From: Sporolituus thermophilus DSM 23256
GTDB taxonomy: Bacteria > Bacillota > Negativicutes > Sporomusales > Thermosinaceae
DNA: 35,432 nt
Direction of reading: 5' to 3'
NCBI RefSeq assembly: GCF_900102435.1
Contig: NZ_FNBU01000029.1
Location: 1-35,432 of the forward strand
The translations under genes and the position numbers were made by a program. Positions 1-7,540 of the stretch are shown here, piece after piece. Under the pieces are notes generated by a model that was not told the origin of the DNA, did not search any database, and worked only from the letters and a program-made list of their open reading frames with translations. Positions within the stretch are counted from its first letter, which is position 1. Each line of letters starts with the position of its first letter.

Positions 1-220
1 CTACCCAGCCAGGACGAAGCGTCTTATCTTGTTTGATCAGCTGGTCCATTTTTTCTAAAACCGCCTTGACGATCGTGCGCCCTACGTCATGTAGTTTATT
101 TTGTAACAGCCGCTCAAATTTCTGAAAATCCATCTCATACAATAAACGCTCAAATTCTTTCTCGTCTTCTTCCAACTTCGAAAGGATAACCTCTTTGATA
201 TATCGAATAAATACTGTCAT
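1..220 (-). CDS. ISLre2-family (UPF0236) transposase, N-terminal part
   Basis: The gene starts with ATG at 218-220 and runs off the left edge after about 73 codons. The protein begins MTVFIRYIKEVILSKLEEDE and is rich in Glu, Lys and Leu. It ends near a Lys-Thr-Leu-Arg-Pro-Gly-Trp motif, matching what I recall of the N-terminus of ISLre2/UPF0236 transposases. The DDE-type catalytic part is not visible. A twin lies at the right edge in the opposite orientation. Nothing indicates whether the full copy is active. Confidence 0.75.
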   Translation of the reverse strand, partial: MTVFIRYIKEVILSKLEEDEKEFERLLYEMDFQKFERLLQNKLHDVGRTIVKAVLEKMDQLIKQDKTLRPGWV

Positions 221-284
221 GAAGACATCACCCCTGGGTAATCTTTTTGGATTACTCATCCCGTCGAAGGATGGTGATGTCTTC
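221..284 (-). promoter_or_regulatory. Structured leader hairpin of the IS transposase (left copy)
   Basis: Twelve-base arms GAAGACATCACC (221-232) and GGTGATGTCTTC (273-284) are perfect inverted repeats. A second hairpin with GTAATC/GATTAC arms lies between them. The inner edge touches the transposase ATG, so folding would bury the likely ribosome site. Such structures are known to limit transposase translation from read-through transcripts; that role is inferred here. Confidence 0.6.
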
Positions 285-342
285 TTCTTTTTTCTTCCTC
301 AAAAATCCTACAGTAATTTTACACTAACCTATGGTAGACCCG

Positions 343-1611
343 TTATGGTATTCTCAGGACGTAGAAGGCCAGCCAGCAGATGATAGCGCCGACCACGGAC
401 ATGGACAGGCCCCAGATGAGCATGTTGCGGAACAGCTTGGCCTTGTTGTCTTTTTCCGTGGCATTGGCCAGGTAAATGGCGCCGCTGGTGGAAAGAGGGC
501 TCATATCCACCAGGAAGCCGCAGGTAACGATGGTGGAAAGCAGGGGAATCAAATCCTGGGGCGGTGCGCCGATTTTCTGCAGCAATACAGGCGCCAGCGG
601 CAGGAAGGCGGGTAAAACCACCCCGGTGGTACTGGCGTAGGCCGAGATAATTCCCGCGATAATGCCGGCCACAATGTTAACCGTGGCCGGGGTCGATATT
701 TGGGCGATGAGGCCGGCGAAAAGGTCCATGCCGCCGACTTGGCTCATCAGATTTACCAGCACGGTGACACCGGTGACCATCAAAATGGCGCCCCACGGCA
801 TTTGTTTGATTGCCTTTTCTTCGTCAACCACGCGCAGGATGGTGAGGATGCTGCCGATCAAAAAGGCGGTCATGCCAATATCGGCATTGAAGAAGCAGAC
901 GGCGAGGATATAGCCGGCGATACCGGCCATGGTCAGCCACTGGTCCCGGGTAAAGGGCTCGATTTCAATATTGGCCAGCGCCATCCGCTGGCCCTGGTCT
1001 TTTACGCGCCACAGCTTGAGCCCGCCAAAGACGACGTAAGCTATGATGGTGGCGATAAAGTGACCGATCACGTTGTTGAGCCACAGGATGCCAGCCACGT
1101 CCAAGCCCATTTTGCTCGTCACGCCCGCGGCAATGACGCCGCCGACAGCAATGGGCGACATGCCGCCGGCATGGCCGCCGTTACCCACCACAACGGCCAT
1201 GAGCAGCGGGTTTATCCCCAGCTCGCTAGCCAGAAGCATCACCGTCGGCGCCATCAGGGCCGCCGTTACCGTCGGGCCCGGGCCCATGGCCGCGAGAATA
1301 ACGGCAACGAAGAACAAGACGATGGGTAGTAGCGCAACATTGCCCCGCACGGCCTTGATGACATATTTGGCGATCTTGTTCAGGGTGCCGTTATTTTGGG
1401 CGATGGAAAACAAAAAAGTGGTACCGGCCAGCATAATCAACAGGTTAGTAGGATAGCCTTTTAAAATTTCGCTGACCTTGATGCCGCCGATATAGTGGCC
1501 GACAATCAGCGAAAAGCCAATCGACATGGTACCAATATTAAGAGTGGAAATACAGCTGATCAAGATGGCAATCAACAGGGCAATAAGGGAAATTACCGGT
1601 AGTGACAACAT
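343..1611 (-). CDS. MatC/SLC13-like dicarboxylate carrier
   Basis: This is a 422-residue integral membrane protein with about eleven hydrophobic segments. It resembles the family with a MatC (malonate carrier) N-terminal domain. Small-residue-rich loops such as MGPGPTVTAALMAPT and VVGNGGHAGGMSPIAVGG in the first half, and ASTTGVVLPAFLPLAP and DMSPLSTSGAIYLANA in the second, look like the two re-entrant substrate loops of SLC13/ArsB-type carriers. It is the last gene of the sigma-54 operon, 33 nt after the dehydrogenase gene. AAGGAGG lies 11 nt before the ATG. The substrate is not known; malonate or another small carboxylate fits the family and the PrpR-type regulator. Confidence 0.75.
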   Translation of the reverse strand: MLSLPVISLIALLIAILISCISTLNIGTMSIGFSLIVGHYIGGIKVSEILKGYPTNLLIMLAGTTFLFSIAQNNGTLNKIAKYVIKAVRGNVALLPIVLFFVAVILAAMGPGPTVTAALMAPTVMLLASELGINPLLMAVVVGNGGHAGGMSPIAVGGVIAAGVTSKMGLDVAGILWLNNVIGHFIATIIAYVVFGGLKLWRVKDQGQRMALANIEIEPFTRDQWLTMAGIAGYILAVCFFNADIGMTAFLIGSILTILRVVDEEKAIKQMPWGAILMVTGVTVLVNLMSQVGGMDLFAGLIAQISTPATVNIVAGIIAGIISAYASTTGVVLPAFLPLAPVLLQKIGAPPQDLIPLLSTIVTCGFLVDMSPLSTSGAIYLANATEKDNKAKLFRNMLIWGLSMSVVGAIICWLAFYVLRIP

Positions 1612-1644
1612 GCTCTAAATTGCCTCCTTCTCCGGCTGGCGCCG

Positions 1645-2631
1645 CTATGGTCTAAGGACGATTTTAATGGCGGCATCATCCTTGTCGGCCAGGTCGAACG
1701 CCGCTTTGATGTCATCCAGGCGGAACTCGTGCGTGATAAGCGGTTTAATGTCCACCAGTCCCTGCACGACCGGGCGCAGCGCCGCCGGCGTCCAGACATA
1801 GCGCTCATGCCAGGTATGATGGACCAGACAGGTATTGATAAACTCGAGGCCGTCGTCATGCCAGCGGCTGATATTGAGCCGTACCGGTTGCGTCACCCAG
1901 CTGTAGAAAACAAACTTGCCGTTATGCCGGATAATGTCCGAAGCAAGGTTAAACGAGCTCTCGGTCCCGGCCGCTTCCACCACTACGTCGGCGCCCTGAC
2001 CGTTGGTCAGCGCCATGACAATCTCCCGGGCGTCATCGCGTTTCAGATTGATCGTAACATCGGCTCCCAGCCGTTTGGCCAAGTCCAGCTTACCGTCCAG
2101 CACGTCGGCGACCACCACTTGGGCGGCGCCTTTTTTCTTGGCGCACTGGGCGATGATCTGACCGGCGAAGCCGGCGCCGAGCACGACCACCACATCCCCC
2201 AGCTGCACCCCTGAATTCAGCCCGGAGTACATGGCGCAGGCGATGGGTTCGCCCAGGCTGGCCAGGTCCATGTCCAGCCCTTCCGGCACCGGCTGGAGCT
2301 GCCATGCTTTGGCCACAAAATACTCGGCAAAATTGTTATTCCAGCCGAAGCACATGACTTTGTCGCCTACCTGCAAATCGCTCACCCTGGCCCCGACCTC
2401 GACCACCGTGCCGCCGCTCTCATGCCCCAGGTAAAAGGGGAATTTCGGTTCCTGGCGGAACTCAGCCGTCTTGGGCGGCAGCTGGCCCCGGTAGAAGCTC
2501 TTGTCCGAGCCGCAGATGCCTACCAGATGGTTTTTTACGATCACTTCATCTTCGCCGCAGACCAGTTCCCGTTCGATAAGGTCGATGTCGTAGGGCCCCC
2601 GTAGTACGGCCGCCTTGGTGATAACAGCCAT
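1645..2631 (-). CDS. Zinc-type medium-chain dehydrogenase/reductase
   Basis: This is a 328-residue MDR-superfamily protein. GICGSD gives the catalytic zinc Cys40, and YLGHESGG gives His70-Glu71. The Rossmann fingerprint is VVVLGAGFAGQ, followed by an acidic residue in VVVADV that suggests NAD preference. The four-Cys structural zinc loop typical of alcohol dehydrogenases is absent: the expected region reads GDKVMCFGWNNNFAEYF. The substrate cannot be told; sorbitol, threonine and similar secondary alcohols are oxidised by relatives. The position between the FAD oxidoreductase and the carboxylate carrier suggests it oxidises or reduces a hydroxy-/keto-compound handled by this operon. The ribosome site is GGAAGGA before ATG. 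Confidence 0.8.
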   Translation of the reverse strand: MAVITKAAVLRGPYDIDLIERELVCGEDEVIVKNHLVGICGSDKSFYRGQLPPKTAEFRQEPKFPFYLGHESGGTVVEVGARVSDLQVGDKVMCFGWNNNFAEYFVAKAWQLQPVPEGLDMDLASLGEPIACAMYSGLNSGVQLGDVVVVLGAGFAGQIIAQCAKKKGAAQVVVADVLDGKLDLAKRLGADVTINLKRDDAREIVMALTNGQGADVVVEAAGTESSFNLASDIIRHNGKFVFYSWVTQPVRLNISRWHDDGLEFINTCLVHHTWHERYVWTPAALRPVVQGLVDIKPLITHEFRLDDIKAAFDLADKDDAAIKIVLRP

Positions 2632-2665
2632 AACTATCCTTCCTCTCCCGTTTATTTACATATAT

Positions 2666-3877
2666 TTACATAGCAAGCAAGTCGGCAAAACCAAATTCCG
2701 GCGCCAACAGCCGCCCGGCTGCCCTAACCTCTGCCTGGCGGATAACCAGCCCGCCGAGCACCCCTGCCTGGCGGATGTCGCCGATGCACAACACGCCGCA
2801 GACGATTTTGTCGCGGATAACCAACTTTTTGTAATTATCACCCTGTGCGGAAACGAGAATGTCGTCGCCGGGCTCGCCTTCGACGTCGCCGACCGAAATA
2901 AGCGGCAGACCCGCTACTTCCACCGCGTTCATCGCTGGGACCGGCAGATAAGCCGCCTTCCTGCCGGCCATGTTGCTGGCGGCAACTTGCCCCTGCTCGA
3001 CCGCCACCGGCCAGCGGGCCGGGACGGAATATCCCCCGGAGAAATCCGGCGCTTCGGCGACATCGCCGGCAGCATAGATGTCAGGCCGTGACGTCTGGAG
3101 AAAGCGGTCGACGACGATACCGCGGCGCACTTCCAGTCCGGCCTGCCTGGCCAACTCGGCCTCAGGCCGGACGCCGACCGCCACCACCGCCAGGTCACAG
3201 GCCAGCATCTGGCCGGAAACTTTTACCCCGACAATGGCGCCGTCCTCAGTGGCGATGCCTTCCACTACCGCCCCGGTCATGACTGCAACGCCCTTTTCCG
3301 CGATGCGGCGGGCCACGATTGCGCCGGCGGCCGCGTCCACCTGGCGGGGCAAAACGCGCGGCAGCTTTTCGACAAGGGTGACGGCCAGCCCCCGCGCCGC
3401 AAGGGCCAGGGCCGTCTTGACGCCGATCAGGCCGGCGCCGATGACCACGGCTGTGCGCGCCCCGGCGGCGGCCCGGATGATGGCTCCTGCCTGGGTCATC
3501 GTCCAGAGGGTATACACCCCCTTAGCCTCAAGGCCGGTGATGGGCGGCAGGACGGGCACCGATCCTGTCGCCACCAACAGTTTCTCATATTCCAGACATT
3601 CGCCGCCGGCCAACCGGACGGTCTTCTTTTCCGGAATAATCGCCGTGACCATCTCGCCCATCCGGCAGGATATTCCCAGTTCGGCAAACCGTTCTTTGGT
3701 CTGCAGCATCGCTGCCGACGGCGGGTAATACCCGGCGATAATGTCGGGCAAATCGACGCGGCTGTAAAAATAATCGGTTTCCTTGGTTATTACCGTTATC
3801 GCCTTTTTCCCGTCCAGCTGCCGCAGGGTATTGGCGGCCGCCGTCCCGGCCGCCCCCTGACCAATTATGACATACAT
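2666..3877 (-). CDS. FAD/NAD(P)-dependent pyridine nucleotide-disulfide-type oxidoreductase
   Basis: The protein has 403 residues. FAD is bound by the N-terminal fingerprint IIGQGAAGTAAA and by IYAAGDVAEAPD near residue 275; NAD(P)H by VVIGAGLIGVKTALALA in the middle. There is no CxxxxC redox disulfide near the first Rossmann fold, so it resembles NADH oxidase/rubredoxin reductase-like enzymes rather than thioredoxin reductases. I place the start at the second ATG (MYVIIGQG): GGAGG is 8 nt upstream of it, but only 2 nt from the first ATG at 3883. The gene follows the CooS-like gene by 18 nt. CooS, CooF and such flavoproteins are known to cluster; transfer of electrons from the ferredoxin to NAD(P)+ is the likely role. 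Confidence 0.85.
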   Translation of the reverse strand: MYVIIGQGAAGTAAANTLRQLDGKKAITVITKETDYFYSRVDLPDIIAGYYPPSAAMLQTKERFAELGISCRMGEMVTAIIPEKKTVRLAGGECLEYEKLLVATGSVPVLPPITGLEAKGVYTLWTMTQAGAIIRAAAGARTAVVIGAGLIGVKTALALAARGLAVTLVEKLPRVLPRQVDAAAGAIVARRIAEKGVAVMTGAVVEGIATEDGAIVGVKVSGQMLACDLAVVAVGVRPEAELARQAGLEVRRGIVVDRFLQTSRPDIYAAGDVAEAPDFSGGYSVPARWPVAVEQGQVAASNMAGRKAAYLPVPAMNAVEVAGLPLISVGDVEGEPGDDILVSAQGDNYKKLVIRDKIVCGVLCIGDIRQAGVLGGLVIRQAEVRAAGRLLAPEFGFADLLAM

Positions 3878-3895
3878 CCCCATCGCCTCCGGTCG

Positions 3896-5347
3896 TTATT
3901 TGGCGGCGGCAACTTCGGCCAACGCCTGCGGCAGTTGCCGCAAATCGGCAAGCGGCAGCAGCCGCTCCTCTCCGTGAAGGCCGCTGACCTCCATCGCTTC
4001 GCCCAGGCCGAGGAAGGTAACAATGCCTTGGCCGGCAAAACCGACGGCCGTAGCCAAAACTTTGCCATGGGTAACCTCTGGCATAACGGCAGTTACCGGA
4101 AGGCCGCTCGCTTGCAGCACCCCGGCCAGGCGCAAAAATTCACCGGCATCATGACAGGAACCAACCGTAAGTACCGCCGGGACACCGGGCGGCAGTACCT
4201 GGCGCAGCGCCTCGCCTTCAGCGGCATCCGGACGGCACAGCCCGGCTTTGGCCAGGGCCACACCGGCGCAGCCGGCGGTGACAAGCAGGTAACCGTCGGC
4301 GAGCAGGTCTTGCGCCAACCGGACAATCGCCGCATCCTGGGTAGCGGCTAACTGACCGCAGCCGCCGAGATAGATAGCCCCGCGGACAATCCCTTGGCCA
4401 TAGCCTTTTACCAGGTTGGCCGCTACCGCCGCGCTGCTTTTTGCCGTATAGCCCGCCTGGACGGCGGCGGACGCTGCGGGAATGTATGTCTTTCTGCCAT
4501 TGCGGCAACGGAAGGCTTCTTGCGCCATGGCGACAAGTTGCGCGGCAGCCTGGTCGTCCCGGACATCCCTGGCCTTGACCACCGGCACATTCAGCCGCTT
4601 GGCGAGGGACACTGCCGCCGGCATGACGCACTGAGCACCAACAACCAGCAGGTCAACGGCGCCGGTCAACAGCGGCGTTTCCTGGGACTGGTAATTGGTC
4701 AGGGCCGGCAAATAACGGGGGCCGCTCAATTCATTGCCGCACATGGCAACTATGTTGACCGTCCCAGAGCGTTCTGCCGCCTGAACGAGTAACTCAACCA
4801 CTTGGGGCGCAATATGCCCGTGCAGGACAATGTTGGGCATCTCAGCTTTGAGCGTTCCCAGACCGGCCCCGGTGACCCCCGGTGCTGCCTGACCGCACAT
4901 GCGCTCCTTCACTTCGGCGATTGCCGCGAGCGCTTGGACGGCGGCCCGCCCGGCCGCCGCCAGCCGCTCCCCGCCGTCAGCGGACGCCAGCATGTCATCG
5001 CCAGGGCTCACTACCGCTTCCCACATATCCTGGCTAACCGAAGCGCCAAATTCGGCGGCCAATTGCACGAGACCGGCGGCGCCGTCGGTCACTTTCCGGA
5101 GAAAATAGCCGGCCGCCAGTGCTGTTTGGTCCCGGCCGCAGATGGTGCGCTGCTCGGCCTGGGCAAAGGGATTAACGCGGCACGGGCCGTCATAGCAGTC
5201 GCCGCAGCAGATACTCAGTCGGCCGAACCCGCATAGGGGCTGCATGGCTTCGGCCCGGTCCCAGGTAAGCTCAGTCTGACTGCGGTACGCTTTCATAATC
5301 ATTTGGTTAACCGCCGCATCGGCTGATTTCTTGCGCACTTGTTTCAT
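3896..5347 (-). CDS. Short CooS-like Ni-Fe-S carbon monoxide dehydrogenase homologue
   Basis: At 483 residues this is about 150 shorter than canonical CooS (about 630-640). The N-terminus has every B/D-cluster cysteine (about C39, C48, C49, C52, C57, C71). The C-cluster ligands also look complete: His in VLHGHIAP, Cys in MCGNE, AQCVMP, GGCGQ, AGCAG and GSCHD, plus a Lys in THGKV aligning with the catalytic Lys of CODH. Much of the helical segment between C71 and the C-cluster His is missing. The usual His-x-Asp-His-Gly-Arg motif after the B-cluster is replaced by GAAGLVQLA. I recall a short mini-CooS class from published surveys; its activity is not known to me. CO oxidation is possible, but the context of a carboxylate carrier and PrpR-type regulator argues for another C1 or redox reaction. 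The start has GGAGG 11 nt upstream. Confidence 0.8.
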   Translation of the reverse strand: MKQVRKKSADAAVNQMIMKAYRSQTELTWDRAEAMQPLCGFGRLSICCGDCYDGPCRVNPFAQAEQRTICGRDQTALAAGYFLRKVTDGAAGLVQLAAEFGASVSQDMWEAVVSPGDDMLASADGGERLAAAGRAAVQALAAIAEVKERMCGQAAPGVTGAGLGTLKAEMPNIVLHGHIAPQVVELLVQAAERSGTVNIVAMCGNELSGPRYLPALTNYQSQETPLLTGAVDLLVVGAQCVMPAAVSLAKRLNVPVVKARDVRDDQAAAQLVAMAQEAFRCRNGRKTYIPAASAAVQAGYTAKSSAAVAANLVKGYGQGIVRGAIYLGGCGQLAATQDAAIVRLAQDLLADGYLLVTAGCAGVALAKAGLCRPDAAEGEALRQVLPPGVPAVLTVGSCHDAGEFLRLAGVLQASGLPVTAVMPEVTHGKVLATAVGFAGQGIVTFLGLGEAMEVSGLHGEERLLPLADLRQLPQALAEVAAAK

Positions 5348-5350
5348 CGT

Positions 5351-5905
5351 CTACTCATCCTCCCGCACGAAATCTAGGCTGACAACATTCGTCCGGCCCA
5401 CGCCTGGCGCTTGTTTAACAAAGACGGCAATGCGGCCGCGCCTGGCCGCCAGCGCTTTCTCATACGCCGCCTCATCCCTGTAATAAAGCGCGCCGGTGGG
5501 ACAAGCGGCCACACAGGCCGGCTCCTCCATCTCCACGCAGGCGTCGCACTTATGGGCTACCTTGTACGCAGGCAGCGGCGTCACCGCCCCGAACGGGCAG
5601 ACCATGACGCACATCCAGCAGCCCCGGCATTGGGACTGATCAACATAAACCGTTTGCCACTCGTCATTTCGCCGCATCGCGCCCGACGGGCAGGCCTTCA
5701 GGCAGGCCGCGTCCTGGCAGTGCCGGCACTGGAGCGGGAAACTGGCCCCGGTCGGCCCGGATACTCCTACCCGCGCTACCGGTTTGGGATTTTCCCGGAC
5801 GGCCCCGACCAGTGTTTTGGCGACTGAATTCCGTTCCACGGCGCATTGCAGTTCACAGGTTTTGCAACCCAGACATTTATCACGGTCAACCCATATCCGT
5901 TTCAT
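5351..5905 (-). CDS. CooF-like polyferredoxin (four 4Fe-4S clusters)
   Basis: This 184-residue protein belongs to the CooF/HycB/DmsB-like electron-transfer group. Four cysteine groups are visible: CLGCKTCELQC, CRHCQDAACLKAC, CRGCWMCVMVC and CDACVEMEEPACVAAC, each completed by a CP or distant Cys, enough for four [4Fe-4S] clusters. It stops 3 nt before the start of the CooS-like gene, so the two are almost certainly co-translated partners, the ferredoxin taking electrons from the enzyme. The ATG at 5905 is preferred. The upstream GTG at 5914 would sit only 2 nt from the AAAGGA ribosome site. Confidence 0.85.
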   Translation of the reverse strand: MKRIWVDRDKCLGCKTCELQCAVERNSVAKTLVGAVRENPKPVARVGVSGPTGASFPLQCRHCQDAACLKACPSGAMRRNDEWQTVYVDQSQCRGCWMCVMVCPFGAVTPLPAYKVAHKCDACVEMEEPACVAACPTGALYYRDEAAYEKALAARRGRIAVFVKQAPGVGRTNVVSLDFVREDE

Positions 5906-5938
5906 ACCATCCACCGTCCTTTACCGCCTGTCGGCCGG

Positions 5939-6580
5939 TTAGGCAATCCTAACCCCCCACAGGCATAAAATTTCTTCAAGCATGGCAGCGGCCCGGCTCG
6001 GGTTAAACACGCCGCACTGACACGGTTTGGCCAGTTCTTCGGCCGCTTCCCGGACGGTACGCCGGCCGGCCTTGATATCCTCGATCATTTTCTTTACCAG
6101 ACTGAACGCAACCATCCCGTGGCCGCACATCGTCGTAAAGCGCAGGATATCCTCGTCGGGCAGCCGTTCGGTCTTACCCCAGATACCAAGCGACGTCTCG
6201 CAGGTATGGCGGTCGACGCCTGCCTGGCGGCAGCATTCGTGCACGTCGTCGAGCAGCCCGGAAATGATGACCGACACGCCCAGGTCGGCGTCCTTGACCG
6301 CCTTGAGAGCCTTAATCAGCGCCTCCCGGTTGTCAAACACGCCATGGACAATGGAGGTGTCCTTGGTATTGCCGATGATGGTTTCCGGGGAAGTGATAAA
6401 GGAATTGCCGGTTTTCATGTCGCCAAGGTTCACCGGGTTGAACTGGCGGATAATCTCGAGAAAGCGCTGCAGTTTGGCATGGGACCCCGCTTCGTTGATC
6501 CCTTTGGCCGACATGGCAAAAATGACATAATCGTTTTGCAGGCTGTCAGGTGTGCCGCGCCGGTGCAATGTATGGCTCAT
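5939..6580 (-). CDS. Conserved-looking protein of unknown function with Cys motifs
   Basis: I do not recognise this 213-residue protein. It is soluble, with no signal peptide or membrane segment. Two cysteine motifs near the C-terminus, MCGHGM and CQCGVFNP, and an HECCRQAGVDRHTCE segment could bind metal or an Fe-S cluster. Its ATG overlaps the stop of the preceding ferredoxin-fused gene (ATGA) and has GGAGGAGG upstream, so the two products are probably translationally coupled and act together. The gene precedes the CooF-like gene by 33 nt. A catalytic or cofactor-handling role in the operon is inference only. Confidence 0.7.
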   Translation of the reverse strand: MSHTLHRRGTPDSLQNDYVIFAMSAKGINEAGSHAKLQRFLEIIRQFNPVNLGDMKTGNSFITSPETIIGNTKDTSIVHGVFDNREALIKALKAVKDADLGVSVIISGLLDDVHECCRQAGVDRHTCETSLGIWGKTERLPDEDILRFTTMCGHGMVAFSLVKKMIEDIKAGRRTVREAAEELAKPCQCGVFNPSRAAAMLEEILCLWGVRIA

Positions 6581-7323
6581 TGCCGCACCTCCTCCACAAA
6601 CAGGGGCCTGCCCAGCCCCACGTTGGTCTTGCCGTTGGGCGTGGGCTGCACGCCGGCCGCTTGCGCCAGCTCAAAGGCCGGCAGCGTGTCGCCGGGGTGG
6701 ACCTTGCAGGTCAGGTCGAAACTGCACACGGTATTGATCTCCTTAGTAACCCTCCGGACAGCGTCAATGACCTCCGGCACGCGGGCCAGCGGCACCGTCA
6801 TTTCGATAATGGCCGACAGCACCTTTTCGTCCATTACTTCCGGATGCATTTTGCCGGTCTTCTTATCCACCATCAGGCCGGTAAGGGGGTTTTTCGGCTC
6901 AAACGTGATGTCGCCCAGGGCCGCAATGGCCATGGCCACTTTTTCAATGTCGGTAAAACGCGCTCCCGTGCCCGGCCGGCCCATTTCCACGGCCATGCCG
7001 GCCTCGCCCCACTTAAAGCGGCCGGTAACATCGTTGGTTTTCATTTCTTCGGTCCCCCGCCCGGGGATCCGGGTCTCCTTATGTTCCACCAGGGGATTGC
7101 TGAACGTGCCGCGCACCGACCGGGGCCACTGCGGCACCGGCTCATAGAGTGCATCGCCCGGGCAGACTTGGGCGCGGAAACACACGCCGCAGTCTACGCA
7201 TTCGTGCTGGTCAACCTCGGCCACCACCCGGCCGCGGTCGTCGCGGGTAAAGCGGATCGCCCCCATCGTGCAGTACGCCCGGCAGCGTCCGCAACCCAAA
7301 CACTTTGTCCCATCGACCTTCAC
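6577..7323 (-). CDS. Ferredoxin-domain protein with C-terminal domain of unknown function
   Basis: The protein has 248 residues. Residues about 1-60 form a 2[4Fe-4S] ferredoxin: CLGCGRCRAYC and CVDCGVCFRAQVCP. The remaining 180 or so residues are not recognised. They contain RFKWGEAGMAVEMGRPGTGAR and a single INTVCSFDLTCKV segment. A longer open frame reaches 7467, but the sigma-54 promoter lies inside that stretch. The GTG at 7323 has an AGGAAAGGAG ribosome site 8 nt upstream, whereas the ATG at 7347 has none, so GTG is chosen. It is the first gene of the operon and overlaps the next by 4 nt. Electron delivery to the C-terminal domain or its partner is a reasonable guess. Confidence 0.7.
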   Translation of the reverse strand: MKVDGTKCLGCGRCRAYCTMGAIRFTRDDRGRVVAEVDQHECVDCGVCFRAQVCPGDALYEPVPQWPRSVRGTFSNPLVEHKETRIPGRGTEEMKTNDVTGRFKWGEAGMAVEMGRPGTGARFTDIEKVAMAIAALGDITFEPKNPLTGLMVDKKTGKMHPEVMDEKVLSAIIEMTVPLARVPEVIDAVRRVTKEINTVCSFDLTCKVHPGDTLPAFELAQAAGVQPTPNGKTNVGLGRPLFVEEVRQ

Positions 7324-7377
7324 CGCTTGCGTCTCCTTTCCTCGCATGTATGGAATTTTTACCGTTTCACTACAAAA

Positions 7378-7392
7378 GCAAATTTCGTGCCA
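7378..7392 (-). promoter_or_regulatory. Sigma-54 promoter of the CooS-like operon
   Basis: On the minus strand the sequence reads TGGCAC-GAAAT-TTGC, a full match to the -24/-12 consensus (TGGCAC N5 TTGC). Transcription would start about 12 nt downstream, giving a leader of about 45 nt before the GTG start at 7323. The adjacent gene encodes a sigma-54 activator, which supports the call. Confidence 0.9.
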
Positions 7393-7408
7393 ATATTTGT
7401 AATTTTTT

Positions 7409-7444
7409 AAAAAGAAAAAAATACAGGCCACCGTGCCTGTATTT
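7409..7444 (-). terminator. Intrinsic terminator of the sigma-54 activator gene
   Basis: AAATACAGGC and GCCTGTATTT form a perfect 10-bp stem with a 6-nt loop (7419-7444), followed on the minus strand by a run of T. It separates the activator gene from the sigma-54 promoter just downstream. Confidence 0.85.
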
Positions 7445-7509
7445 GCAATTATTGTTAATTTGTTCACTTTCCCGGGCGGTGGCCGAGGGACGCACCAGGG
7501 CCCACCCTA

Positions 7510-7536
7510 TTATTTCATTTGTTTCAATTGTTTCAA
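7510..7536 (-). promoter_or_regulatory. Candidate upstream activator sequence: three 9-bp direct repeats
   Basis: On the minus strand the repeats are TTGAAACAA, TTGAAACAA and ATGAAATAA, directly adjoining. They lie about 120-145 bp upstream of the -24 element, the usual distance for a sigma-54 activator site, and just after the activator gene's stop. Binding by that activator is inferred. Confidence 0.5.
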
Positions 7537-7540
7537 ATAG

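Larger units (their letters stand above)
1..328 (-). mobile_element. ISLre2-type insertion sequence, 5' part (left copy)
   Basis: This stretch is the reverse complement of the right end of the window and appears identical to it over the shared part (about 253 bp). The common sequence begins at GTTAGTGTAAAATTAC (outer edge at 328 here, 35180 on the right). It carries the start of a transposase gene reading out of the window. The element edge lies 14 bp downstream of the stop codon of the carboxylate carrier gene. Family assignment rests on the transposase N-terminus; the rest of the element is outside the window. Confidence 0.8.

Noticed and set aside
700-1329. Long plus-strand frames opposite the operon (also 6119-7147, 6550-7410 and others)
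   Set aside because: Rich in Arg, Pro, Ala and His, without ribosome sites and antisense to well-recognised genes; expected by chance in GC-rich coding DNA.
3896-5905. CO-dehydrogenase/acetyl-CoA synthase (Wood-Ljungdahl) locus
   Set aside because: No acsB, corrinoid protein or methyltransferase genes are present, the CooS is of the short type, and no CooC maturation ATPase is adjacent.
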